Assembly (NCBI RefSeq): GCF_040581485.1
Contig: NC_090128.1
Coordinates: forward strand, 37,540,931-37,604,930
Source: Linepithema humile
Taxonomy: Eukaryota > Arthropoda > Insecta > Hymenoptera > Formicidae
Direction of reading: 5' to 3'
Length of the DNA: 64,000 nucleotides
In this document: positions 26,800 through 38,591 of the stretch, in pieces
How the letters are laid out: each line of letters starts with the position of its first letter
How positions within the stretch are numbered: the first letter of the stretch is position 1
Notes under the pieces: model-generated
Databases searched by the model: none
What the model was told of the DNA's origin: nothing
What the model saw: the letters and a program-made list of their open reading frames with translations, nothing else
Translations under genes and position numbers: made by a program

Positions 26800-27024
26800 T
26801 ACGATTGCTACACAATCGTTGCAACTTTTTAAAATTTAATAAATTTAGCATCGGAGAGAAATAACGTCTCTTTTTTGCCAAAGGAGCTAGGTACTTTATC
26901 TCACCTTCCGTATTGCGTATTTTTGCACAATTATCGTGGAAAATCCACTCAATCTACATATAAATGGCTGAAGCTATCTTCTATTAGAAATAATTTATTA
27001 TGTTTAAACATGAATCACAATTTT
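26800..27024 (+). pseudogene. Decayed single LRR module (unit 2)
   Basis: Nearly identical to the module relic at 20792-21016, including the donor GTAAGT after 27024 and the loss of a usable acceptor. The same decay in both copies dates it before the last unit duplication. Confidence 0.7.
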
Positions 27025-27446
27025 GTAAGTTAAACAATGCAATATTAAAAAATTATAATATTTACTAAGTATAATAACACTATTACCTGAAAAAATGAAA
27101 CATTTCGTCAGCGTGATTTTTGTAAATTACCGTTTTCTCAGCAGAAAAGTGCACTGAAATATTATAATTCATAAATTATGTGATATTTGGCAAATTAGCT
27201 TTTATTCTATTTATATTCTATACGTGCCAACGTACTTTATTTTTATTAATTATTTGTTAATTTAAATAAATGATACATTTCATCAATTATTGAATATTAT
27301 TTATGTGAAGAAGTCAAATTATTGTAATATGTTTTTTAACCATGCATTGAATGATCAACGTTATGACACACAATTAAGCTATACAAGACTGTTTATGATT
27401 TTTATGATTATGATTATGTTTATTATTTTTATGTTTATGATTTTTC

Positions 27447-28967
27447 TTTACCAAAAGAGTTTGGCAATTTGATACTTGTTGAGCTGGATCTATCGTGTAA
27501 TAATCTTGGGAGCTCTAAAGAATCTGCATGGAAATGGTTAATGCAAACTCCCATTAGATATACTTTAGAAAGACTTAACATAAGTCGCAATTATGTAAGT
27601 TGCAATATCGAATTACTAAAATATCATGATATTAACTAACAAAAATAAAATTATTTCTTAAAAAATTTTCTTAAAAATGAAACATTTAAATTACAATTAC
27701 TTTTTATTGACAATGCGTAAAAAGTCAACCATTATATTAATAAGTTAACTTTATTTATACACGCAGAAAATTTTATATCAAAAATTACTATGTACAGCAG
27801 TAACCATGAAGCCGCGGACCAAAAATTTTTGCTATGTTTTACATGTGAATAACATAGTAAAAATTTTTATAATTCCTTTATGGTCCGCGGCTACTACCGT
27901 ACATAGTAATTTTTTATATAAAATTTTCTCTGAGTAGATCACAATACCATTACAAATTACTTGTATGGAAAACTTAATAGCCTTATTCTTATGCGATAAT
28001 AAGATCAAGTACTTACCAAAAAAGTTAGGTACTTTGCCTAATCTTATGTATCTTAATCTCACTTCTAATTATTTTGGAAAATCTGATTACAATACGTGGG
28101 AATGGCTAGAGCAATCTGCAGTCAGGAATAAATGGTGTGAATTACACCTGTCGCACATCTGGTAAGACTTGCACTATTTATTTATCAAAACATCATAAAA
28201 GAATCAAAATTATTATAAGAAAATATAATGGCTAGTTTATATTCATTATCTACTAATAAATTATAAAATTATTAATTATTTCTAGTTAACGGAATTACCG
28301 CCACAAATTGGAGAACTAAATGCTTTACTTTTTTTATTTCTTAAATGCAATAAATTGAAATGTTTACCACAAAGTCTCGCAAATCTAAAAAGATTAATAA
28401 GTCTTGATTTATCCGACAATGATTTGTTATATTTACCAGGAAGTTTGGCACATTTTTCGGCTGATATATGTGTTAATGGGAATCCATTTAATTTAGATGA
28501 CAATAGTGATGATAATAAGACTACGAATTTGATAGTGCCAAGTCTTATGGATTGTTCAGCTGAAGTTATCCTGAAATCTGGGCTTGTTGCTATTATTTCG
28601 ACATTTTTAATTATATTTAACTTGACTTTTGAAAAATACTGTGTGTAAGTCAAAATTATTTCAATATTTTTAATAATCTTGACGATTATAAATTAAAGTA
28701 CAAATTAAATTATAGATTAAATTACAAACAAAAAAGCACAAAGAAATTACCACAAGTATTTGTCAAATATTTGGATAATAAAAGATATTGCTTCTTTTGT
28801 GAAACTCCATGTTTTCGTTATTATGGAAAGCGCTTCATACTTTTTCTGAGTATTTTAAAATGCTGGATCTTAAGTTTATGCCGGTTACATCACTACATAT
28901 TTTCGTAGCAAAGTTTGAATGTTACGCTTGTTCATCAGAATGTGCTAAAAGATTAAGGTTTGATTAG
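27447..28967 (+). pseudogene. LRR-module gene copy 3, 5'-truncated and frameshifted
   Basis: Exon 1 and the first third of exon 2 are gone: the sequence jumps from unit spacer through a TTTATGA-rich repeat (27395-27445) into exon 2 at about 27447, with its donor after 27594. The next exon (27938-28161) is a chimera, starting like exon 3 and continuing like exon 4; unlike copies 1 and 2 it has a TAG acceptor. One base is missing just before its donor, which shifts the frame. The last exon (from 28286) has a 2-bp insertion at TGTGTGTAAGTC that gives a stop at 28646-28648. Recognisable Cys-rich tail sequence continues out of frame to about 28967. It is more diverged than copies 1 and 2, so it is an older duplicate. 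Confidence 0.88.
27759..27937. mobile_element. Foldback element in LRR copy 3
   Basis: The same palindromic element as in copies 1 and 2, with the CCATGAAGCCGCGGACC core and ACACGCAGAAAATTTTAT end. Its right end differs (CTCTGAGTAG), which leaves an AG directly before the LRR exon. Confidence 0.75.
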
Positions 28968-30680
28968 TTTATTCGACTTAAAATTTACGAAATGTAATCT
29001 ATATAAAAATATCTGATATGACCAATATCAAAACTTTTAAATTTTATATATTTGTTGACGAGTACACACATAATTTATCGATTTTTGTCGATATTACTAT
29101 TTTTGTATATTTTGTAAAACACAGAATTATATATATATTTAGTGATAGGATTTCACAAATAGATTCTTACTTACAAATTTTTAAGCAAACCAAGAATGAC
29201 TAAAAATCAAAAATCTTAAAACATTTTGCAGACTGTTTTAATTGAGAATTTTGGCAAATCTTAAAAGCTTTAAAGCCTTGAATTTGTTTATATACATGTA
29301 TGTTGTATACATACATTTGCCTGTGTATATAAATATGTGTTAAATTATGTAAAATATTTTACACATTCATATCATTCAAGGCATTCAAGACAGTAAGCTT
29401 GCAAAATTTTTAAGATTTTCAAGATTTTTCTATCATAATCAGTCTTACAAAATGTATTGAAATTTTTTTATTTCCTTAACTCAAAATATTTTTGCACGAT
29501 TTTTATACTTTACCACTAAGTTTATGTATTTTTCTTTATGCATGTTAAGTAGATACAAAATATTAATACGTTTAATCGACATATTTTTAAGGCTTAGTAT
29601 TAAGTGCAATATTTTTTATGAAAATACATATGAAACTACATATGAAAATACATATGCAACGATTTGTGATATTAAGAACATATTTCTTAGAAAACTGAGT
29701 AATGGTTTTGTTATTTTAATTTTTGCATTTTAACAAAGTCAGGTGTGCTAATGGAAAAATTTAATAAATTTTTTTTACATATGCAATAGATATGTTTACA
29801 TATCATTTATTTGTTTTCAAGTTTTTTATTATGTCTCCCTTTCTCTCTCTCTCTCTCTCTCTCTTCTTTTTTGTTGTCTTTTCTTATTGTAATATATTCT
29901 TATAGGAAAAAAATAATTTTTTTGTGATTTTTTATACATTTATTGAAGAAATTAATAAATATTGTGGTTGGTAATGCTCGATGTATCTGGAGCAAACAGT
30001 CGGATTAATTAAAGGATGCTTAATGGATGTACCATTATTATTATCGAATGGAGTAAAAATGTCTCTCAGGTGCAGCATAGTGTCATAATCACTTTGATAA
30101 AATTTTTAAATTAAATTTGCTTTTTATACAATTGTATATTCTTGTGTTAATAATATCACGCGAAACAAATAAACATATAATTGAGATTATACTGTAGCTT
30201 TAATGTCGGCAACGGAACAGTACTTTTAAAACTTTTAAAACTTTTTTTAAACAAATCAATGTGTTTTGTGTTAGTTCGATAGAAGTTTATTGGCGCGCAA
30301 TAAAGCCCTACATTTTTTTTAATACAACAGAAAAACAGGGTAATATGTATATTTAAAATAATAAAAAATAAATAAAATGTGTCTTTAGGCTCGTATATTA
30401 ACAATAAATTGTGAAAAGAGGATTTCCCGTCGACGTCGAATGTTACACAATATAGTTTCTTTAAATACAATAAATCATTACAGAATATCAAACATTGAAC
30501 AAACATTTTTTATAACTTTTTTTTCAAATTAGGAGCACAGTGGTACGAGGTAAAGGTATGATTTTAACAATATTAGAAATAAAAAATTTAGTCAGTCTTT
30601 TAGAAAAAAAATAAAAATGCTAATTGTAAGAAAGTCTATTTATGATTATTATACAACTGTTGCACCTTTTCAAAATCTAG
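28968..30680 (+). repeat. 3' flank of LRR unit 3, array end
   Basis: It aligns with the 3' flanks of units 1 and 2 (TTTAATCGACATATTT, AGTCTTACAAAATGTATTG, CT tract, GCAACGGAACAG, and the start of the decayed-module region near 30640-30680). Homology stops at about 30682, where GTAAGGAGAATGGGTAAAATGG begins. The flank is noncoding. Confidence 0.75.
29841..29864. repeat. Short (CT)n microsatellite in unit 3
   Basis: About 11 CT repeats at the same unit position as the longer tracts of the other units. Confidence 0.9.
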
Positions 30681-30814
30681 TAAGGAGAATGGGTAAAATG
30701 GGCCAAGTTTGGCCCGCAGAATGGCAAGCAAACACGATATGTTTTTTTGTTTTTGAGCTGCTGAATCTGATACTGATCTTTAAAAATTTTTAATTTAGGA
30801 TACATACAAAAAAA

Positions 30815-31140
30815 ATGTACATTTTAAAATTCTAACCCATCAAATGTTATAGATTATATCCATTTTATTCATTTTTATGCCTTAGAATCTTATGTCATAT
30901 TGTTTGGTAGGCCTAAAACTTTACTGCAATGCATTAAAACTTTATATTTTAAATAAAGAAATGGTTTGTAATGTTCAAATCTATACTTTATTAAATTTTA
31001 AGCATTGGAATTTTATACTATAAAATTTGGCAGGCCTAGCATTTTAAAATTTTCATATTTTCTTTACTACAATGGATCAAAAAATCTTATATTTTATACA
31101 AAGAAATGGTCTAAAGTGTAAACTGGTTGATATTGAAAAG
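30815..31140. repeat. Palindromic repeat, right border of the LRR array
   Basis: It shares AAATGTTATA, TTTATTCATTTTTATG, CTTAGAATCTTAT and the TTTAAA-AAAGAAA-GGT segments with the block at 13510-14050, in alternating orientation but more diverged. It lies between the end of the LRR array and the 3' end of SPG11. Confidence 0.65.
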
Positions 31141-31196
31141 TTGATGATTATAAGGAAATATATAAAGTACTTTCATAAATTTAATAATTAATTTCT

Positions 31197-31202
31197 TTTA
31201 TT
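31197..31202 (-). promoter_or_regulatory. Candidate polyadenylation signal of SPG11
   Basis: AATAAA on the minus strand (TTTATT on the plus strand), about 150 bases after the SPG11 stop codon. No other evidence supports use of this site. Confidence 0.35.
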
Positions 31203-31352
31203 GCCAATATTAGCGTGTAACACGCGTAATGTTTTATGTTCTAATAATATAAATAATAAAATGTACAAGTACAAATTTATGATAATATTAAGATTTGCAG
31301 TGTTCCTTATTAGATGATAATTAAATTTTGTTCTTCCGCAAAACAAGTTATA

Positions 31353-34300
31353 TCATGGAGCAGTATATCCTTTTCTCCAAATTGTGTCTTTTAAATAGGA
31401 ACCCACTATAGGATTATTGAGCATTTCTTCTACAATATTTTTAAAGCCAAGCTGACTAGCTAGCATGTATTTACATTCAATATCTGATAGTTCAGACACG
31501 AGAATTCTCATATTATCTGTCATGGAATGATTAATACTCTTTTCCAATCTATATCTAAAAAGAGGAATAATATTTAATTATTTATATGTAAACCTCATTT
31601 TAAATAATGTATAAATTGTGTTAAACTCACCTACGCGCACAATCCTGCACAATCATAGGCGTCAGGCTGTTTACCGTCATGAATTCTTTGAGATATTTTG
31701 TTTCCCCTTTAAGAATACAGTGGTGATAAATAAGATTAGCCCAATCTGCATGATAATTGTAAGCGCGAGTAACAATAAGAGCTTGAGGAAAGTTTAAAAT
31801 ACGAGACAATATTTTATCTATCTCATCGCTTTTCAAATTTAGCAGACACACTGCTTGTTGGTTTTGTGGTATCGAGTTGAGTAATGAGATTTGTACGGCG
31901 ACAAGTTGGGCTTGATGAGAACACCTATTAGCAAGATTTAATTTTTTATCCTAGAAATAAAATAAATTTTTTTGACGGTTCTTATTTGAAATACATATGC
32001 TAGTTTTATTTTATTCTTTTTACCTGCAAATAATATTGTGTAGCGTGGGTAAAGTTAGTAATAGCTAATTGCAATTGTCTATGAACATTATCATTCCGAG
32101 TAAATTTTATTTCTATTGGAATACCAGTTACGCCTTTTCCGCATTCTCGTATTGCATCAGAGATTAATGTCGTGATTACTTCCTTTGCCTCGTTTTCCCA
32201 CATGAGTGCGATTTCGTAGTACAAACGAAAATGAAGCGCCACTAATGTAAACAATTCTTTATCTTCTGAACAATGACGCTTCAAAAATTCGAGCAGTGCT
32301 ATTTTTAGACCTGGTACCTAACAAATTAAAAAAAATACATATTTTTAATATGAAATATGGATTTCCACTTGACTTCTATCACATGTGAATAAAAGTACCT
32401 TATCCAAGCCTTGTCCCAATAAAGACTCAAACTGATCGTTTTCCTTCAAGATTTGAAATATATAATTCATTTCAGTAAATCGACCAACACCAGTTATAAG
32501 ACGTACCTAGGAATACAAATCAGAACTTAAATAAAGTGCTAAATGTTTTGAAGACAATGACAATTGGTACCATATTAATTTACATACCAATAGTGCCCAA
32601 TGTTTTAACATTTGTAACATGTTTGCGAGGTTCTGACATTTTCGTAATACTGACGCTATTCCTTCCATGTTACAAGAAGCCGTGAAACAATCGTGGGCTC
32701 TTATTAATAGTTCCACTATCGTTTTCAATGCTGAAACTGTAACGCAATATACAGAAGTTAATATATATATATATTTAAAAAGATTATTGAAACAAAAAAG
32801 TATAGTTGAATTACCATTTCGTTTTTCATCATGAGTACTAATGTATCTTCCCAGCATTGATTGTGCTGTTTTCAATAATTTTAAGCCTAATAACGAAGTG
32901 TCACTACAAAGCTCCATTATTAAATGAAAGTGTGTGTTCATGGAGTAGCCCCACATAAAAATTAAATCCTCCTGTCCATCTTGAAGTTAATGATATGATT
33001 ATTTTCAATATTGAGACAATCAATTTGTTGAAAAATAAGTGATAATTTTCATAATTACCTTCTATGGCACGATTTATGTGCGTTGCAATATTTTCGGTAA
33101 GAAATACTGCTACTTCTTCCGTTTTAATTTTGTAAGCCATTATTATATTATTAGCAGTTTCGAACTTGCTTTCAATATTACTTTCTATAACTTCCTGTAA
33201 AAATTTGATTGGATTGCTCAACATGAGCAGTGATTGATATGTCTTCCCCAGGCGTGCAGCGAGTTTATAACATAAAACAATTCTCAAGCATATCTCATTT
33301 CCGTGTGTAAGAACCTCCAATAATTTTTCTAAGATAGAAATGCACTCCATTTGGAGTTGATAATTGCTAGTGTTCTTTGTATCGTTTGTTTTGCTAGGTT
33401 CTACAATCGACGAAATCGTATTTACTGCAAAAATAAAATGTGTAACAGTTCTAATATGTTGGTTATATAGAAAGATCAAAAAGTATTTTTAAATCATTAA
33501 AGTATAATAATAATAATAATAAGAAAGATATTATGAGAAGATTATAAAAAAGTAGTGAAACATACAAGATGATGATGAAGATAATCTTTGCAGGCCGCGA
33601 TTACGCAATATGCCATATTTTTGTTGTTTGTTCTTATGTGTTTCTTCCAAGAGACTCCTTTGCTGCACAGTTAACTCCGCTGGTGAAATTTCACCTTCTG
33701 CTAGACTTAAACACAGCATCAATATTTGCAAATCCTACAAAACAATTGTATCTTTAATGTCTTATCTATATATTTAAATTACAAAAATTAAAGGATGATT
33801 CTTACTTTATGATTATAATTGAAAATCGTGCTTATTCGTAAAGCAGTATCTAACTTGCCCAGATTAATTAGTCTGTCTATTAAATTTTTTGCAGAGTTTT
33901 TCTCATGTTCATCCGTTAAAGAACAGGTAACTTGTAATTTATCTAAACCAGACAGTAACTCCGTTTTTAATTTATTAAAAATATGATCATTATAGTTGAA
34001 CTGTATATTTTCAGGTTCAGCTAAAATACACGATTTCCACATTGCCATCTCCAAAGTATCAATAGTTTGTTGTTCCACTTCGGTGTTTTTCAAAGTTTTG
34101 TAAGCCAATTTTAAGACTTCATACCTAAAAAAATGCTTAGTAATTTGTATCATAATTAACATTGCGTTATATGAGATATTAACCTCTCTTTGTGCGAGAT
34201 AACTTTTTCGGCATGTTCGACAAGAAATTCTACTGCCAATTGAGGAGGAACATTATATTTCTTGAAATCCTGAGCACATTGCATCCAGAAAGCGGAATTA

Positions 34301-37300
34301 ACTTGGCCATCCCCATTTATAGATTGTTTAAAAGTATTCCGAGACTGAAAATAAAATTGCAAATTTATATTATAAGAAAAATGCACAATATATATATATA
34401 TATATATATATAGTTTCCAAAAAATATCGTAAAACATTACTTGCGCTAATATGATTTCAGACGAATTTAATCCAGCACTGCATGCTATTTCTAAGGCTGT
34501 GCTGTAATTTTTTATTGCTATTAAATCGTTAATACATCTTTGAATTTCTGTGTCAAAGTTATGCGCATTATCAATCATGGTAACGGCTTTAAAATTTAAT
34601 GTTACGTCAGTCTTCTGCAGAATTTTTGTTATATCCAGTAAACATTGAAAATCCGGTACTGCACCTGTAACGTATATAATAAGTCTTACAAATTATTCTT
34701 ATTATTTAACAGTACAAATTGAGAGTTATATGTATATTTTACCTGGTAAATCTGCAGAAAAGTTACATTTTATTAGCGTTTCGAAAAGTTTTACTCGTAA
34801 TGACGTACTCTGAAAGCCATAGCCGAGTGCTGTAACAATGCATCGGATTGCAACAGCAGCAACCCAATACAAGTTTTTCAGATACGTGAAATGGGCACTG
34901 TCCCAGTCCATAATTCTCTAAAAATAAATTAAAACCATGATTGATGCTGTGTAAACTGATAAATTAGAAGCATTTCATTATGTGATATACATACATTACT
35001 TTTAAGTGAAGAACATTGTGATTTAAATTCTATTAAATGCTGTTGATTTTCCTTGAATTCACCGTAAGTAATTGCTTGCATCAGAAACTCGAAGAATGGA
35101 TTCAAAATGCTATCCTGCAAAATATTAATACCAGTCAATACCACGAAGAACTTTCGTTGTCATTACGCTAAATTAAACTTACAGGCATAAAAATTTTGTA
35201 AGCGCGGTTAACTGTACTAATAAAACCATATTTAATCATTTTATTTAGTAATTCCGATACTTTATCGGATGGCCATATTTGTTGCTCTAAACACTCCGTG
35301 TAATCGAGAAGTATATCTTCTCTCTCTGTTGATATCGCCATCCAACAATAACAATATGCTGCCACTGATGACGGCTGTAAATAATAAAATATTTGAATTG
35401 CATAAAGAAATATAAAAAAAAAAAATGTTATTAATTTAGTGTTATCAAAATTATAAAAGTAAAATAATACCTCATAACATGTAGCTAAAATAGTCAATAT
35501 GGGCCTTAGCTGTAAACGAGATGCATTGATCAATGCTCCAGGTGGATCTTGACTTTGGTGACAATTCAATATGGTTAACCATAAATTATTATCTGAGGAA
35601 GTCAAGAAGTAATTATTAGAAATATGTTCTGCATTAATTACACCGGTTGCATCAATATCAGCTTCGGATATGGATGAACTAGACGCTGGAGATTCCTAGA
35701 AGATGATATTATTTATATATAAAAATTAACATTCTTAACAAGCAATAGCAATCTTACATTTTGTTGTTCACCGATTTTGCTGTGTAATAATTTAGTATCA
35801 CGGGATTTCAATCTCTGTTCATTACACGATGGAGACTTGTTGAGTCTATTATTATTTAAACACGTTAGCAAATGCTCTCGTTTGCTCACATTATTGAACA
35901 ATTTGGCATATTCCAGTACCTATTGCATAATTAGATCAATAAATTGTACATTAATCAGTATAATTATGTTTAAACATACCTGTTTCGTGGGGTAAGCAAA
36001 TATATGACTAACTGCAACAAATTCGAACCACAAATCATGATCTGCTAAGTGTTTTAGCAACGCACTGGGCAGCATGCAGTTGTGAACATGTGCAAAGCGT
36101 ACAATAATGTCCCATGTCTTTAATGCTTCCACAAATCGCGCGTTATTAGTAATCAAAGTCTTATCTAGCAAAAGTTTTTGGAAGCTTTGTTCTAGATAGG
36201 ATATCACAGTCTTTAAATCAGTTTGGTTCTTATACACCACATTTTCCAATAAGTTCCCTGTGAAATAAACAACGTTATGTACTTACAAATGTCTCTATTC
36301 TTAAATATTGTATGTATCAATTGCGTAAAATAGAAAATACTTCACCTATAGAGATGTTTAATTGTTCCTGTACATATTTCGCTATATTAACGTGTAATCG
36401 CAAGTTGCTCGAATCAATTCTCAGTAATTCAATAAAGGCAATACAACTACATACAATATCAGCTTTATCTAAATTTCTCAAAGCAAGAATATGTGCGTGT
36501 AAGGCCGCTTTGGATTTCCTAAAATTATATTTGAGCTGTTGATACTAATACTTGTAAAATAACAAATTTTTATCGCAAATACGAACCCTTGGGAAGATAT
36601 GTTTCCAAGTAATTTGGCTTGAGCATGTTTTAAACTATGTGCAGCTATATTAGGTCTACTTTCTTTTAAATAATAATTATATGTCAATGTTTCCTTGTGT
36701 CCATACTTCTTAATAAGATTCTCGCTTGTGAAAGTGGGTATAGATTCATTTTTGAAATGCCATTTAAATAAGAGTTTTATATTCAGATTTTTATAACCAT
36801 CCAATAATTCGTACATCGTAATATCATCTTTTTTAGTTTGCTCTTCAATGACATATTGTAGAATCGGTATTTGCGTGAGTATAAATTGAAGAACTTCTTG
36901 CGACATAACATGTGTACCAAATTTTAAAACAATTTTGTTCGTAAATATGTCTCTTATTATTTTACTTTCTATTAAAATGTTTCTTTCATTACATAACTCA
37001 CTCCTCATTTGCCATAATCGTAAAAATATTAATGTTAAACTTATTAAATAATCATTTTTCAGAAAGACATTAAAATCATCGGAGAGACAATTAATCGATT
37101 CAATGATTCCATGCATTAATGCATCTTCATAATTATTTTGAATATTACACATATCAGTTAATACGTTGAATAATTCTGCAAATTTTGTAATATCTTCTTG
37201 AGTATATTTTTGCAAGCAATATGTAAGGCACGACTGTTGATCAATGGTTTGTAAGAATCTCGTTTTATCAATGTTGCAAGATGATAAAGATAATATCGTA

Positions 37301-38591
37301 CTGAGTTTTTCCAGTGTAATGCCACAAGCAAAGCAACGATTTAATAATAATTTAAAATTATTTTCTTCTTCTTTCTTATATATCCCATATCTAAAATAAT
37401 AAATTTATATATTTTTTTTTATAATATATATTCTATCAATAAAATATGTATATGTCAAGTAACTATTATACATACCTACATAAATGATTTTGAATCAAAT
37501 TTTTTACCAGATTACTAGCGTTTGATGAATCTATATATTCAACCATATCTGATGTAATATTCAGATTGGCAAATAACACTTTTAAATGATTCTCAATTTT
37601 ATCTGAGTTCTGCAAGCTATTTGGATTATATCTGACATCAATCCATAGCTTCAATATATTACTTTTATTGTTAGATAATAAATAATCCCATAAAATCATA
37701 TTTGACACATTTCCCAAAATCTTTGGGTCATTCAAAGAAAAATATAATTCAGTGCATAAGCATTGTTTAACATTCTGTGACAATCTCATTACATCATCTA
37801 TACATATATTAGAACTTAATGAGCTTTGAATTCTACAACAAAAAAATTTTTCTTAATTTTTTTCTTATTATATAAGTGATATATATTTTACAGTATGTCT
37901 AAAAATGATATTTTTTGTGTGTAAATGTCATTTATTGGCAATTAGTGGTGTTTTAAAGTTATATATTTACTTTAACAAATTAGTTACACATGTAGTTTCA
38001 AAACGCCACTAATTGTTGAAGAGAACACTTGTACAAAAAATAACATATCGTGTATAATTTTATAAACTTACTTGTATTTTTCCTCATACTGTGTAACAGA
38101 TTTGACAATATTCCATGCAGCAACATGTTCAGTCTCAAATCTATTAACATTTATCATATATTCACATAAATAATTTCTTAAGAGAGGATCTTTGCTTTTC
38201 ATGGAAACAGCAAAAATATATTCCACAGAGTCTTTTCCCTAAAAACAAATAATTTTATAATTAACAATTATCATTAAAAGGTATAAAATATACGTCATAT
38301 ATAGCATACCGTATTCTTTAATATATGCGAAGCTCTATAAATTTGTTTTTTATTTAGTAATTCATTGATCCAATTTTCTACTTCTTTGTTGAAATATATA
38401 CATGCTTGCTCTACAGAGCAATGCCTTCTGTATGCAAGACATTTGTAAGCTAGTTTTATATGAGTTCCTTTGGCAGAGGCTTCTCTCACAAGTTCTCTGT
38501 CGCCCAATGTCCGCCAACCAGACCATATTGCAGCTGATTGTCCAGTTAGACATTCCACAGGAACACCTCCCACAATTTTTTTCTCAGCCAT
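31353..38591 (-). CDS. Spatacsin (SPG11 orthologue), 22 exons, lacks the N-terminal propeller
   Basis: Exons in coding order: 38591-38310, 38238-38072, 37832-37476, 37390-36587, 36518-36346, 36257-35980, 35919-35758, 35695-35471, 35374-35183, 35114-34995, 34917-34743, 34664-34441, 34344-34184, 34124-33806, 33734-33566, 33424-33059, 32979-32815, 32736-32588, 32506-32399, 32317-32024, 31950-31631, 31554-31353. All phases close, giving 1803 residues. The C-terminal part carries the conserved spatacsin region (ELLIRAHDCFTASCNMEGI, RLITGVGRFTEMNYIF, ADWANLIYHHCILKGE, and LKD near the stop). In animals spatacsin works with spastizin and the AP-5 adaptor complex in lysosome re-formation and trafficking; its body is an alpha-solenoid. 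Human spatacsin has ~2440 residues with an N-terminal propeller. This model starts where the helical part begins: CAAAATGG context, M-A-E-K-K, then the conserved WRTLGDREL block. The start lies in an ORF open 8 codons further upstream. Confidence 0.94.
37892..38055. mobile_element. Foldback element in SPG11 intron 2
   Basis: GGCAATTAGTGGTGTTTTAAAG near 37936-37957 is inverted as GTTTCAAAACGCCACTAATTGTTG near 37994-38018. Outer arms rich in TATTTTTTGT extend the pairing to about 37900 and 38050. It is noncoding and lies entirely within the intron. Confidence 0.6.

Larger units (their letters stand above)
21359..27364 (+). repeat. Tandem duplication unit 2 (~6.0 kb) of the LRR array
   Basis: It carries the same gene order as unit 1: LRR gene, microsatellite-bearing 3' flank and decayed module. 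It lacks the 381-bp MITE and carries an extra ~118-bp internal duplication in its AT microsatellite region. It ends at the GACACACAATTAAGCT landmark at 27365, where unit 3 starts. Confidence 0.9.

Noticed and set aside
30680..30814. GGGTAAAATGGGCCAAGTTTGGCCCGC as a possible regulatory palindrome
   Set aside because: Only a short imperfect palindrome at the end of array homology; I could not link it to any gene or element.
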